From: Comamonadaceae bacterium OS-4
GTDB taxonomy: Bacteria; Pseudomonadota; Gammaproteobacteria; Burkholderiales; Burkholderiaceae_C
Assembly: GCA_027924025.1 (NCBI GenBank)
Contig: AP026970.1
Location: 2,936,501 to 3,000,500, forward strand
Length of the DNA stretch: 64,000 bases
Direction: 5' to 3'
Part shown: in pieces, positions 55,177 through 64,000 of the stretch
Layout: each line of letters begins with the position of its first letter
How positions within the stretch are numbered: the first letter of the stretch is position 1
The notes under the pieces: model-generated
Seen by the model: only the letters and a program-made list of their open reading frames with translations
Told to the model about the DNA's origin: nothing
Databases searched by the model: none
Position numbers and translations under genes: made by a program

Positions 55177-56499
55177 ATGAAAATTACAGTGATTGGGACC
55201 GGATACGTGGGCCTGGTGTCAGGCGCGTGTTTTGCCGATGTTGGCAACGATGTGCTGTGCCTCGATGTGGACCCGGCCAAGATCAAGATTTTGGAAGACG
55301 GCGGCATCCCCATCTACGAGCCGGGCCTGCAAGAGATGGTCAAGCGCAATGTGGCGGCGGGCCGCTTGCACTTCACTACCGATGTGGAAAAAGCTGCGCA
55401 CTTTGGCACGGTGCAGTTCATTGCGGTGGGCACCCCGCCGGATGAAGATGGCTCGGCCGACATGAAATATGTGATTGCGGCCGCCCGCAATATCGGCAAA
55501 TACATGACCGACTACAAGGTGGTGGTAGACAAGAGCACCGTGCCCGTGGGCACTGCAGACCGGGTGAAAGCCGCCATTGCCGATGAGCTGGCCAAGCGTG
55601 GTGTGAACACTCCTTTCAGCGTGGTGAGCAACCCCGAGTTTTTGAAAGAAGGGGCCGCCATTGACGACTTTATGCGCCCCGACCGGATTGTGGTGGGCTG
55701 CGAGGACGAGCAGGCCGCGCTCAATATGCGCGCGCTGTATGCGCCGATCCAGCGCAACCACGACCGCTTGATCGTGATGGATATCCGCAGTGCGGAGCTG
55801 ACCAAATACGCCGCGAACGCCATGCTGGCCACCCGCATCAGCTTTATGAATGAGCTGGCCAACCTGGCCGAAAAGCTGGGTGCCGATATTGAAAACGTGC
55901 GCAAGGGCATTGGCTCGGACCCGCGCATTGGCTACGACTTTTTGTATGCCGGCGCGGGTTATGGCGGCTCGTGCTTTCCCAAAGATGTGCAGGCCCTGGT
56001 GAAAACCGCGCAAGACGATGCAGGCATTCACCTGCAGGTGCTGACTGCGGTAGAAGCCGCCAACGACGCCCAAAAGCGCGTGCTGGGCGGCAAGGTGCTC
56101 AAGCGCTTTGGTACCGATTTGACGGGCAAGCACTTTGCGCTGTGGGGCTTGGCCTTCAAGGCCAACACCGACGACATGCGCAAGGCCACCAGCCGCGATG
56201 TGATTCAAGATTTGCTGGATGCGGGGGCCACGATCACGGCCTATGACCCGGTGGCGATGAAAGAGGCGCAGCATTGCTTTCCGGACGAAACCCGCCTCAC
56301 CTATGCCGACAGCCAGACCGCTGCGCTGGAGGGGGCGGATGCGCTGATCATCGTGACCGAGTGGCGCGAGTTCCGCAGCCCGGACTTTGAAAACATCAAA
56401 TCCAAGCTCAAGCAGCCTGTGATTTTTGATGGTCGCAACCTGTACGACCCCAAGCTGGTGCGCAGCATGGGCATTGAGTACCAAGCTATCGGACGCTAA
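55177..56499 (+). CDS. ugd: UDP-glucose 6-dehydrogenase
   Basis: Oxidises UDP-glucose to UDP-glucuronate, giving the polymer its acidic sugar. The 440-aa product begins [20 protein letters not shown] (NAD-binding), has [12 protein letters not shown] and [20 protein letters not shown], and the catalytic Cys in [15 protein letters not shown]-terminal UDP-binding domain with GRNLYDP. RBS GAGAGGGAGTGAGAG. Confidence 0.97.
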   Translation: MKITVIGTGYVGLVSGACFADVGNDVLCLDVDPAKIKILEDGGIPIYEPGLQEMVKRNVAAGRLHFTTDVEKAAHFGTVQFIAVGTPPDEDGSADMKYVIAAARNIGKYMTDYKVVVDKSTVPVGTADRVKAAIADELAKRGVNTPFSVVSNPEFLKEGAAIDDFMRPDRIVVGCEDEQAALNMRALYAPIQRNHDRLIVMDIRSAELTKYAANAMLATRISFMNELANLAEKLGADIENVRKGIGSDPRIGYDFLYAGAGYGGSCFPKDVQALVKTAQDDAGIHLQVLTAVEAANDAQKRVLGGKVLKRFGTDLTGKHFALWGLAFKANTDDMRKATSRDVIQDLLDAGATITAYDPVAMKEAQHCFPDETRLTYADSQTAALEGADALIIVTEWREFRSPDFENIKSKLKQPVIFDGRNLYDPKLVRSMGIEYQAIGR

Positions 56500-56503
56500 C
56501 GCC

Positions 56504-57940
56504 ATGACCGTGTTGACCCTGCAAGATTTAGCCATCCAATCCGGCGTGGCATTTGGCACCAGTGGTGCGCGCGGCAAGGTGGTGGATATGACCCCGGGCT
56601 TGTGTCACGCCTACACCACCGCTTTTTTGAATGCCGTAGTGCCCAAGGCCACGACCATTGTGCTGGGCCACGATTTGCGCCCCAGCAGCCCGGCGATTGC
56701 GGCGGCCTGCGCGGCAGCGATTCAGAGCTTGGGAATGCAGGTGGTGTATGGCGGCGCCCTGCCCACGCCGGCGCTGGCGCTGTATGCGGCCCAGTTGGGC
56801 GCGCCGGCGATTGTGGTCACGGGCAGCCATATCCCGTTTGACCGCAATGGCATCAAGTTTTACCGCGAAGAAGGCGAGATCACCAAAGCCGATGAGCGCG
56901 CCATGTTGGACTTTTTGGTGGGCGTGCCCCGGGACTTGAAGCTCCCTGCCCTGCCCGACCCCGACCCGCGGGTGGAGCAAGCCTATGTGCGCCGGTATGT
57001 GGATTTCTTTGGCACCGCCGCGCTGGCGGGCGAAACGATTGCGGTCTATGAGCACAGCAGTGTGGCGCGTGATGTGCTGCGCACCATTTTGGAGGCGCTG
57101 GGCGCAGAGGTGATAACGCTGGGGCGCACCGATGTGTTTGTGCCCATCGACACCGAGGCGGTGCGCCATGAAGACATTGAGCAGGCCCGCGAGTGGGCGG
57201 AGTTGCATGACTTTGATGCGCTGGTGTCTACCGACGGCGATGCCGACCGCCCCCTGATTGGCGACGAGCGCGGCGAGTGGCTGCGCGGCGATGTGGTGGG
57301 CATTTTGACGGCGCAGCAGCTGCAGGCGACTGCGGTGGTCACCCCGGTGAGCAGCAATAGCGCACTGGAGAGCACCCAGAGTTTTGCGCAGGTGGTGCGC
57401 ACCCGGATTGGCTCGCCCTATGTGATTGAAGGCATGCAAAACGCCGCCAAGGCGGGCGCAGAGCTGGTGGTGGGTTTTGAGGCCAATGGCGGCTTTTTGC
57501 TGGGCAGCCAGGTGCTGCGGGACGGCCGCCGCCTGGGGCCTTTGCCCACCCGCGATGCGGTGTTGCCGATGCTGGCCTTGCTGTGCGGCGCCAAAGCGGG
57601 CAAGCTGAAAATGTCAGAGGTGGGTTACCGCCTGCCTAAGCGGTTTACCGCCAGCGACCGGATTCAAAACTTTGCCACGGCCAGCAGCCTGGCGCTGATC
57701 GTGCGGTTGCGCATGGATCACGCTGCCTTGCGCGAGCTGCTGGCCCCCCAGGCGGGCGATGTGGTGTCGATCGACGAGACCGATGGTTTGCGGGTGCTGT
57801 TTGCATCAGGCGACATCGTCCACCTGCGCCCCAGCGGCAATGCCCCCGAGCTGCGCTGCTACGCAGAGAGCACCACCGTCGATCAGGCCAAGCAGTTGTG
57901 CGATGACTGCCTGCTGCGGGTTCTGAAGGCGGCTGCGTAA
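56504..57940 (+). CDS. manB: Phosphomannomutase
   Basis: Interconverts mannose-6-phosphate and mannose-1-phosphate for ManC. The 478-aa alpha-D-phosphohexomutase has a variant phosphoserine loop VVTGSHIPFDRNGIKFY (TGSHIP instead of TASHNP), the metal loop STDGDADRPLIGDE, and the sugar loop near GFEANGGFLLG. C-terminal phosphate-binding loop RPSGNAPELRCYAES. ATG at 56504. Phosphoglucomutase activity is possible, but GDP-mannose context favours manB. Confidence 0.9.
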   Translation: MTVLTLQDLAIQSGVAFGTSGARGKVVDMTPGLCHAYTTAFLNAVVPKATTIVLGHDLRPSSPAIAAACAAAIQSLGMQVVYGGALPTPALALYAAQLGAPAIVVTGSHIPFDRNGIKFYREEGEITKADERAMLDFLVGVPRDLKLPALPDPDPRVEQAYVRRYVDFFGTAALAGETIAVYEHSSVARDVLRTILEALGAEVITLGRTDVFVPIDTEAVRHEDIEQAREWAELHDFDALVSTDGDADRPLIGDERGEWLRGDVVGILTAQQLQATAVVTPVSSNSALESTQSFAQVVRTRIGSPYVIEGMQNAAKAGAELVVGFEANGGFLLGSQVLRDGRRLGPLPTRDAVLPMLALLCGAKAGKLKMSEVGYRLPKRFTASDRIQNFATASSLALIVRLRMDHAALRELLAPQAGDVVSIDETDGLRVLFASGDIVHLRPSGNAPELRCYAESTTVDQAKQLCDDCLLRVLKAAA

Positions 57941-58020
57941 AGCAGCCCTAACCCAGCCAGCAACAAGGCATAGGTTTCGGGCTCGGGTACCGGGCTGATG
58001 GTGAGGGCGGGTGCGCCTAG
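57941..58020 (-). pseudogene. Remnant of a PEP-CTERM protein gene (C-terminal tail only)
   Basis: Minus-strand translation reads GAPALTISPVPEPETYALLL followed by AGLGLL, an unmistakable PEP-CTERM sorting signal (VPEPETY at 57970-57990). There is no start codon or body: a stop lies just upstream, and the basic end runs into the manB 3' end. Nucleotides resemble the tail of the intact gene at 28.2 kb. It is a leftover of a deletion or of manB-rml insertion. Confidence 0.8.
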
Positions 58021-58062
58021 AAAGATAATCAGTCAATTGATGAACTCAAAGGGATGTGAGAA

Positions 58063-59157
58063 ATGACAATTTTGGTTACCGGCGGCGCCGGCTTTATCGG
58101 CAGCAACTTTGTGCTGGACTGGCTGGCCGAGTCCCACGAAACGGTGGTCAACCTGGACAAGCTGACTTACGCCGGCAACCTGCAAAACCTGGCGTCGGTG
58201 GCTGATAACCCCGCTCACCTTTTTGTGCAAGGCGACATTGGTGACGCGGAGCTGATCACCCGATTGCTGCAAGAACACCAGCCCCGGGCTGTGCTGAATT
58301 TTGCTGCTGAGAGCCATGTGGACCGCTCTATCCACGGGCCTGGGGAGTTCATTCAGACCAATATTGTGGGTACCTTTCACTTGCTGGAAAGCGTGCGGGC
58401 CTACTGGGGTGCTCTCGGGGCAGAGGCCAAGGCAGCATTCCGGTTTTTACATGTCTCTACGGACGAGGTGTACGGCTCTCTGGCCAAAACCGACCCAGCC
58501 TTTGCAGAAACCAACCGCTACGAGCCCAACAGCCCCTACAGCGCGAGCAAGGCGGCCAGCGACCACTTGGTGCGCGCGTATCACCATACCTATGGCCTGC
58601 CGGTGCTAACCACCAACTGCAGCAATAACTACGGGCCCTACCACTTCCCGGAAAAGCTGATTCCGCTTTTGATCGTCAATGCGCAAGCCGGCAAGCCTTT
58701 GCCGGTGTATGGGGACGGTCAGCAAATCCGCGATTGGCTGTATGTCAAGGACCACTGCAGCGCTATTCGCCGCGTGCTCGAAGCGGGTGTACTGGGTGAA
58801 ACCTACAACGTGGGTGGCTGGAACGAGAAGCCGAACCTGGATATCGTGCACACCGTCTGCGCACTGCTGGATGAGCTCAAGCCCCGCGCGGACGGCAAGC
58901 CGTACCAGGCGCAAATCACTTTTGTGACCGACCGGCCCGGCCATGACCGCCGCTACGCGATTGACGCCCGCAAAATTGAACAGCAATTGGGCTGGAAGCC
59001 GGCAGAGACGTTTGAGACTGGTATCCGTAAAACGGTGCAGTGGTACCTGGACAACCCGCAATGGGTGGATAACGTGTTGAGCGGCGGCTACCGGGAATGG
59101 GTTAGCAAGCAATATGGCGCGACTGGCGCAGCACCTATCGCCATGGCGGCAACATGA
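58063..59157 (+). CDS. rmlB: dTDP-glucose 4,6-dehydratase
   Basis: Second step of dTDP-L-rhamnose synthesis. The 364-aa SDR enzyme has [19 protein letters not shown], the catalytic [13 protein letters not shown] and [15 protein letters not shown] (YxxxK), and [15 protein letters not shown]. First gene of rmlBDAC; overlaps rmlD by 4 bp. RBS GGGATGTGAG. Confidence 0.97.
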   Translation: MTILVTGGAGFIGSNFVLDWLAESHETVVNLDKLTYAGNLQNLASVADNPAHLFVQGDIGDAELITRLLQEHQPRAVLNFAAESHVDRSIHGPGEFIQTNIVGTFHLLESVRAYWGALGAEAKAAFRFLHVSTDEVYGSLAKTDPAFAETNRYEPNSPYSASKAASDHLVRAYHHTYGLPVLTTNCSNNYGPYHFPEKLIPLLIVNAQAGKPLPVYGDGQQIRDWLYVKDHCSAIRRVLEAGVLGETYNVGGWNEKPNLDIVHTVCALLDELKPRADGKPYQAQITFVTDRPGHDRRYAIDARKIEQQLGWKPAETFETGIRKTVQWYLDNPQWVDNVLSGGYREWVSKQYGATGAAPIAMAAT

Positions 59158-60059
59158 AGATTTTGTTGTTGGGTCGTGGCGGCCAAGTGGGCTGGGAGTT
59201 ACAGCGGTCTTTGAGCGTGCTGGGTGTGGTGGTGGCGCTGGACTTTGACGCGAGCCAGAACCCGCAAGGCCTGTGCGGCGACTTTACCGACTTGGCGGGC
59301 TTGGAACGCACGGTAGAGGCAGTGCGCCCAGACGTGATCGTCAACGCTGCGGCACACACGGCTGTCGACAAAGCCGAGAGCGAGCCGGAACTTGCTAGAA
59401 CCATTAATTCCCTAGCCCCTGCTGCTCTTGCGCAAGCAGCTATCAAAACAGGAGCATGGCTGATTCACTACAGCACCGACTATGTGTTTGATGGCAGTGG
59501 CAACAGCCCTTGGACTGAGGCTGATGCCACAGGCCCTTTGAGTGTGTACGGCCAGACCAAGCTCGAAGGCGAACAGGCCGTTGCCCTGAACCCCAAGCAT
59601 TTGATTTTGCGCACCAGCTGGGTATATGCCACCCGGGGCGGCAATTTTGCCAAGACCATGTTGCGCTTGGCGGGTGAGCGCGAGTCGCTGACGGTGATTA
59701 ACGACCAATTCGGGGCCCCGACCTCGGCGGAGTTGCTGGCCGATGTGACGGCACACGCCCTCCGCACCTTGCAGACCCACCCCGATTTGGCGGGCCTGTA
59801 CCACTGCATTGCCGCCGGAGAGACCACGTGGCACGGCTACGCACAGTTTGTACTGGCTGAGGCGGCGGCTTTGGGCCTGCCACTCAAAGCCACTGCAGAC
59901 AAGGTGGCGCCCACCACCACCAGCAATTACCCCACGCCGGCCAAACGGCCGTTGAACTCGCGCCTGAACACCCGCAAGCTGCAAGCCGCGTTTGGCTTGA
60001 CCCTGCCCCACTGGCAAGCGGGCGTGAAGCGCATGTTGATCGAAATTTCAGGGAAGTAA
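59154..60059 (+). CDS. rmlD: dTDP-4-dehydrorhamnose reductase
   Basis: Final step of dTDP-L-rhamnose synthesis. The 301-aa enzyme has [46 protein letters not shown] and [11 protein letters not shown] (YxxxK). The stretch [17 protein letters not shown], of normal length for the family, is encoded by sequence closely matching the dispersed repeat (59409-59456). Confidence 0.96.
   Translation: MKILLLGRGGQVGWELQRSLSVLGVVVALDFDASQNPQGLCGDFTDLAGLERTVEAVRPDVIVNAAAHTAVDKAESEPELARTINSLAPAALAQAAIKTGAWLIHYSTDYVFDGSGNSPWTEADATGPLSVYGQTKLEGEQAVALNPKHLILRTSWVYATRGGNFAKTMLRLAGERESLTVINDQFGAPTSAELLADVTAHALRTLQTHPDLAGLYHCIAAGETTWHGYAQFVLAEAAALGLPLKATADKVAPTTTSNYPTPAKRPLNSRLNTRKLQAAFGLTLPHWQAGVKRMLIEISGK
59409..59456 (+). 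repeat. Dispersed repeat-like segment (in-frame inside rmlD)
   Basis: CCCTAGCCCCTGCTGCTC then TTGCGCAAGCAGCTATCAAA and GGAGCA follow the ugpQ copy, with 19 of 20 bases identical across the TTGCGCAAG-AGCTATCAAA block. It is read in the same frame as in ugpQ (AQxAIK). Unlike ugpQ, RmlD is not lengthened here. Confidence 0.5.
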
Positions 60060-60063
60060 AACC

Positions 60064-60975
60064 ATGAGTAATCCATCGCACGACACCGAGGCTAAAGCCC
60101 GCAAAGGCATCATTCTGGCTGGCGGATCCGGCACACGCCTGTACCCCGCGACACAGGCCGTCAGCAAGCAGCTGCTGCCCATCTACGACAAGCCCATGAT
60201 TTACTACCCCTTGAGTGTGCTGCTGCTGGCAGGCATCAAGGAGGTGCTGGTGATCAGCACTCCGCAAGACACCCCCCGGTTTGAGCAGCTCTTGGGCAAC
60301 GGTAGCCAATGGGGTGTTCACATTGAGTACGCAGTGCAACCGTCGCCGGACGGGCTGGCCCAGGCGTTTTTAATTGGCGAAAAGTTTCTGGACGGGGCAC
60401 CTAGTGCGCTGGTCTTGGGCGATAACATTTTTTATGGCCATGACTTTGCGGGATTGTTGCAAAGCGCGACAACTCAAACGAGCGGCGCCACCGTGTTTGC
60501 CTATGCGGTCAATGACCCGGAGCGCTATGGCGTGGTGGAGTTTGACGCGGCAGGCAAGGCGATCAGCCTGGAAGAAAAGCCCAAGGCCCCTAAGTCGCGC
60601 TACGCAGTGACCGGCCTGTATTTTTACGACGCCAACGTGGTGGAGATGGCCAAGCAGGTGAAGCCCTCTGCCCGGGGCGAGTTGGAGATTACCGACCTGA
60701 ACCGCATGTACCTGGATCGCGGCACCCTGGATGTGCAGACCATGGGCCGTGGCTACGCTTGGCTGGACACAGGAACCCATGAATCGATGCTGGAGGCGAG
60801 CCAGTTCATCCACACCATTGAGAACCGCCAAGGCTTGAAGGTGGCCTGCCCCGAGGAGATTGCGTGGCGCAGCGGGTGGATTGACGATGCGCAACTACAA
60901 CTGTTGGCTCAGCCGCTGGCAAAGTCCGGCTACGGGCAGTACCTGCTGCGTTTGTTGAAAGAAAAGGTTTTTTGA
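60064..60975 (+). CDS. rmlA: Glucose-1-phosphate thymidylyltransferase
   Basis: First step of dTDP-L-rhamnose synthesis. The 303-aa product has [20 protein letters not shown], the active-site [26 protein letters not shown], and [20 protein letters not shown]. Its stop overlaps the rmlC start (TGATG). Confidence 0.97.
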   Translation: MSNPSHDTEAKARKGIILAGGSGTRLYPATQAVSKQLLPIYDKPMIYYPLSVLLLAGIKEVLVISTPQDTPRFEQLLGNGSQWGVHIEYAVQPSPDGLAQAFLIGEKFLDGAPSALVLGDNIFYGHDFAGLLQSATTQTSGATVFAYAVNDPERYGVVEFDAAGKAISLEEKPKAPKSRYAVTGLYFYDANVVEMAKQVKPSARGELEITDLNRMYLDRGTLDVQTMGRGYAWLDTGTHESMLEASQFIHTIENRQGLKVACPEEIAWRSGWIDDAQLQLLAQPLAKSGYGQYLLRLLKEKVF

Positions 60976-61511
60976 TGCAAGTTACCCGAACCGCTATTGC
61001 CGATGTGTTGCTGCTGGAGCCCAAAGTGTTTGGCGATGAGCGCGGCTTTTTCTTTGAAAGTTTTAACGAGCGCGTGTTTCGTGAAGTCACCGGAGTGACC
61101 TTGCCCTTTGTGCAAGACAACCACTCCAAGTCGGGCTACGGCGTGCTGCGCGGGCTGCATTACCAAACCCAAAACCCCCAAGGCAAATTGGTGCGGGTAG
61201 CCCAGGGCGAGGTGTTTGATGTGGCTGTGGATATTCGACCTGAATCTCCGACCTACGGAAAATGGGTGGGCGAAATACTCTCGGCCTCCAACAAGCGGCA
61301 ACTGTGGGTACCACCGGGACTGGCGCATGGCTTTGTGGTGTTGTCGGAAACAGCCGAGTTTTTGTACAAAACCACCGACTACTACGCACCTGCTTTTGAG
61401 AAATGTATTGCCTGGAATGACCCCACTTTGGCGATCGAATGGCCGGCTATGTCGATAGCACCCAAGTTGTCGGCGAAGGACCTGGCCGGGGATTCTTTCA
61501 CCTCGGTGTGA
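60975..61511 (+). CDS. rmlC: dTDP-4-dehydrorhamnose 3,5-epimerase
   Basis: Third step of dTDP-L-rhamnose synthesis. The 178-aa cupin has FGDERGFFFESFNERVF, the catalytic His in VLRGLHYQTQNPQGKLVRV, and WVPPGLAHGFVVLSETAEF. ATG at 60975 is preferred. Last gene of the polysaccharide region; pilB begins 88 bp later. Confidence 0.97.
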   Translation: MQVTRTAIADVLLLEPKVFGDERGFFFESFNERVFREVTGVTLPFVQDNHSKSGYGVLRGLHYQTQNPQGKLVRVAQGEVFDVAVDIRPESPTYGKWVGEILSASNKRQLWVPPGLAHGFVVLSETAEFLYKTTDYYAPAFEKCIAWNDPTLAIEWPAMSIAPKLSAKDLAGDSFTSV

Positions 61512-61598
61512 AAAGCGCCACGGTTGGGGGGCGAAAATTCGTAACCGGGTGATTCCGGCGCCCTGCGAATGCGTGGCTTGCGCTATCCTTCACGGCTT

Positions 61599-63332
61599 AT
61601 GGCATCCGCTGAATCATTGACCCGCGACCCCGCTTCTGTTGCCCTGCCGGGAATTGGCAGGGCGCTGGTGCTAGCCGGCAAACTCCCCCAGCAAACCGCT
61701 GAAGAAATTTACCGCAAAGCGCTGTTGAGCAAAAACAGTTTTATGGCGGAACTGGTGGGGTCGGCGGCGGTGTCGTCGCTGGATCTGGCGCAAACCCTGT
61801 CTGCGGCGTTTGCAGCACCGCTGCTGGACTTGGACGCAGTCGATGTGCAGCGCCTGCCCAAGGGCCTGCTGGACGCCAAGATTTGCACGGAATTCAGGGT
61901 GTTGGTGCTGAGCAAGCGCGGTAACCGCTTGATCATTGCCACCGCAGACCCCTCAGACCAACAGGCTGCGGAGCGCATCAAGTTTGCGACCCAGATGGGG
62001 TTTGACTGGGTGATTGCCGAGTACGACAAGCTCTCCAAGATTGTGGACGCCAATACGGTCACCGCGACCGAGGCGATGGAAGAGATCATTGGCGGCGACT
62101 TCGAGTTTGATGAAGCGGCTGCTGAATCCGCCGTGGAGACCACCCAGGCGGCGACCGCTGATGTGGAAGACGCGCCGGTGGTGCGTTTCCTGCACAAAAT
62201 GCTGATGGATGCGTTCAGCATGCGGGCCTCGGATTTGCACTTTGAGCCCTATGAGCACCAGTACCGGGTGCGCTTCCGTATTGACGGAGAGTTGCGCGAA
62301 ATAGCCAGCCCGCCGATTGCGATCAAAGACAAGCTAGCCTCGCGGATCAAGGTGATCTCGCGGATGGATATTTCTGAAAAGCGGGTCCCGCAAGACGGCC
62401 GCATGAAGCTCAAGGTGGGCGCGGACCGGGTGATTGACTTCCGGGTCAGCACACTGCCGACGCTGTTTGGCGAGAAGATTGTGATCCGTATCCTGGACCC
62501 GAGCAGCGCCAAGCTGGGTATTGATGCACTGGGTTACGAGGCTGAGGAAAAAGAACGCCTTCTGAAGGCGATCGGCCGGCCTTACGGGATGATTCTGGTC
62601 ACCGGGCCAACGGGTTCCGGCAAAACGGTGTCGCTCTACACCTGCCTGAATATGCTGAACCAGCCCGGGGTGAACATTGCCACGGCGGAGGACCCGTCCG
62701 AAATCAACTTGCCGGGTGTCAACCAGGTGAACGTGAATGAAAAGGCGGGGCTGACCTTTGCTGCGGCGCTGAAGTCGTTTTTGCGGCAGGATCCGGACAT
62801 CATCATGGTGGGTGAAATCCGGGACTTGGAAACAGCGGACATTTCAATCAAGGCGGCGCAAACCGGCCACTTGGTGCTATCGACCTTGCACACCAACGAT
62901 GCCCCGACCACGCTCACGCGGATGCGGAACATGGGCATTCAGCCGTTCAACATCGCATCGAGCGTCATTTTGATCACGGCGCAGCGCTTGGCGCGGCGTT
63001 TGTGCGGGCAATGCAAGCAACCTGCCGATGTACCGGAACTAGCGCTGCTGGATGCAGGATTCAAGCAGGCTGATCTGGATGGGAGCTGGAAGCCCTATCG
63101 GGCGGTGGGTTGCTCGGCTTGCAACAACGGATACAAGGGCCGGGTGGGTATCTATCAGGTGATGCCCATCAGTGACGAGATTCAACGCATTATTTTGCGT
63201 GATGGCAGTGCAATGGATATCGCCGCCCAGTCGGAGCTGGAGGGCGTGCGCTCGCTGCGTCAGTCCGGCTTGCACAAAGTGAAACAAGGGCTGACTTCGT
63301 TGGAAGAAGTGCTTGCTGTGACCAACGAATAA
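61599..63332 (+). CDS. pilB: Type IV pilus extension ATPase
   Basis: Hexameric cytoplasmic ATPase (577 aa) that drives pilin assembly. The N-terminal T2SSE_N region lies at about residues 20-160, followed by the catalytic core: Walker A GPTGSGKT near residues 336-343, Asp box, Walker B DPDIIMVGEIRD and the His box HLVLSTLHTNDAP. The tetracysteine zinc motif CGQC...CSAC is present. ATG at 61599 fits the usual start. Next gene is pilC. Confidence 0.95.
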   Translation: MASAESLTRDPASVALPGIGRALVLAGKLPQQTAEEIYRKALLSKNSFMAELVGSAAVSSLDLAQTLSAAFAAPLLDLDAVDVQRLPKGLLDAKICTEFRVLVLSKRGNRLIIATADPSDQQAAERIKFATQMGFDWVIAEYDKLSKIVDANTVTATEAMEEIIGGDFEFDEAAAESAVETTQAATADVEDAPVVRFLHKMLMDAFSMRASDLHFEPYEHQYRVRFRIDGELREIASPPIAIKDKLASRIKVISRMDISEKRVPQDGRMKLKVGADRVIDFRVSTLPTLFGEKIVIRILDPSSAKLGIDALGYEAEEKERLLKAIGRPYGMILVTGPTGSGKTVSLYTCLNMLNQPGVNIATAEDPSEINLPGVNQVNVNEKAGLTFAAALKSFLRQDPDIIMVGEIRDLETADISIKAAQTGHLVLSTLHTNDAPTTLTRMRNMGIQPFNIASSVILITAQRLARRLCGQCKQPADVPELALLDAGFKQADLDGSWKPYRAVGCSACNNGYKGRVGIYQVMPISDEIQRIILRDGSAMDIAAQSELEGVRSLRQSGLHKVKQGLTSLEEVLAVTNE

Positions 63333-63353
63333 AAGGGCATCCCCGGGAGATCT

Positions 63354-64000
63354 ATGGCAACAGGAAAATCGGCGCCCACCAAAGACGTGGTTTTTGAATG
63401 GGAAGGCAAAGACCGCAACGGCAAGCAAGTCCGAGGCGAGACGCGGGCCGCGGGTGAAAACCAGGTGAAGTCCATGTTGCGCCGACAAGGCGTGACGCCG
63501 ACCAAAATCAAAAAGCGGCGCATGCGCTCGGGCAAATCGATCAAGCCCAAAGACATGGCGATCTTTACCCGGCAGCTGGCGACGATGATGAAGGCGGGCG
63601 TGCCCTTGCTGCAGGCCTTTGACATTGTGGGTCGCGGTAACCCGAACCCCAGTGTGACTAAGTTGCTGAGCGATATCCGCGCGGATGTGGAAACCGGTAC
63701 CTCGCTGAGTGCGGCCTTCCGCAAGTACCCGCTGTACTTTGACAACCTGTATTGCAACTTGGTAGAAGCTGGCGAGTCGGCCGGTATTCTGGATCAGTTG
63801 CTGGACCGCTTGGCGGTTTATATGGAGAAGACAGAGGCCATCAAATCCAAAATCAAGTCTGCGCTGATGTACCCGATTGCAGTGCTGGTGGTGGCGTTTG
63901 TGGTGGTGTCGGTGATCATGATTTTTGTGATCCCGTCGTTCAAACAGGTCTTCAGCTCTTTCGGTGGAGAGCTGCCGGCGCCCACCTTGTTTGTCATCGC
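63354..64000 (+). CDS. pilC: Type IV pilus inner-membrane platform protein (partial, runs off the window)
   Basis: The first ~215 residues are visible; the gene continues past the right edge. MATGKSAPTKDVVFEWEGKD is followed by the T2SSF domain (AIFTRQLATMMKAGVPLLQA, then LDRLAVYMEKTEAIKSKIKS) and the first membrane helix (PIAVLVVAFVVVSVIMIF). ATG at 63354 follows GGGAGATCT. Directly downstream of pilB, as usual in pilBCD clusters; pilD may lie beyond. Confidence 0.93.
   Translation, partial: MATGKSAPTKDVVFEWEGKDRNGKQVRGETRAAGENQVKSMLRRQGVTPTKIKKRRMRSGKSIKPKDMAIFTRQLATMMKAGVPLLQAFDIVGRGNPNPSVTKLLSDIRADVETGTSLSAAFRKYPLYFDNLYCNLVEAGESAGILDQLLDRLAVYMEKTEAIKSKIKSALMYPIAVLVVAFVVVSVIMIFVIPSFKQVFSSFGGELPAPTLFVI

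Noticed and set aside
57806-58036. 76-codon minus-strand frame over the manB 3' end
   Set aside because: The meaningful reading is a different minus-strand frame that encodes the PEP-CTERM tail; this frame has no family features.

Overview
The window is GC-rich chromosomal DNA of a betaproteobacterium, most likely Burkholderiales, family Comamonadaceae (Rhodoferax/Curvibacter/Polaromonas-like). This is inferred from gene neighbourhoods (ugpBAECQ; hemA-prfA; proS with a lytic transglycosylase; rppH and a CNP1-like gene; proB-obgE-rpmA-rplU//ispB), from an exosortase-B/PEP-CTERM exopolysaccharide locus, and from an imperfectly conserved ~50-bp repeat present about seven times. I saw no rRNA, tRNA, CRISPR array, prophage or insertion sequence.

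Layout. 0.2-5.2 kb: ugpB-A-E-C-Q, uptake and use of glycerol-3-phosphate and its diesters. 5.3-7.1 kb: an orphan solute-binding protein, a HAD phosphatase and a small membrane protein. 7.1-18.5 kb: hemA, prfA, two methyl-accepting chemotaxis proteins with almost identical signalling domains, prmC, a PhnA-like zinc-ribbon protein, a VapBC pair, leuA, slyD and grxD. hemA-prfA-prmC-grxD is usually compact in this group, so this looks like a split cluster. 18.5-28.2 kb: a GGDEF-EAL protein, lytic transglycosylase, proS, rppH, a CNP1-like protein, proB, obgE, rpmA, rplU and ispB.

28.2-61.5 kb is one large exopolysaccharide region. On the minus strand lie a PEP-CTERM protein, manC and an NDP-sugar nucleotidyltransferase. 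On the plus strand the XrtB-type core runs epsA (LuxR-type regulator), epsB (initiating sugar transferase), epsL, epsD, epsE, epsF, epsG, xrtB, epsI. It continues with gmd, fcl, a variable AT-richer cassette (flippase, glycosyltransferases, Wzy/ligase-type polymerase, BNR-repeat protein, acetyl/acyltransferases, epimerase), then wecG/cpsF-type transferase, gmm, ugd, manB and rmlBDAC. The predicted precursors are GDP-mannose, GDP-fucose, UDP-glucuronate and dTDP-rhamnose, pointing to a colanic-acid-like acidic deoxysugar polymer made by a Wzx/Wzy-type route. 61.6-64 kb: pilB and the start of pilC (type IV pilus), cut by the window edge.

Most notable: (i) a dispersed repeat that lies in-frame inside three genes and supplies the stop codon of a fourth; (ii) an exact 21-bp CRP-like dyad shared by the promoter regions of the PEP-CTERM gene and epsA; (iii) a decayed PEP-CTERM tail between manB and rmlB; (iv) composition breaks inside fcl and wecG that bracket an exchangeable polysaccharide cassette; (v) homogenised chemoreceptor signalling modules; (vi) an interlocking inverted-repeat structure after prfA.
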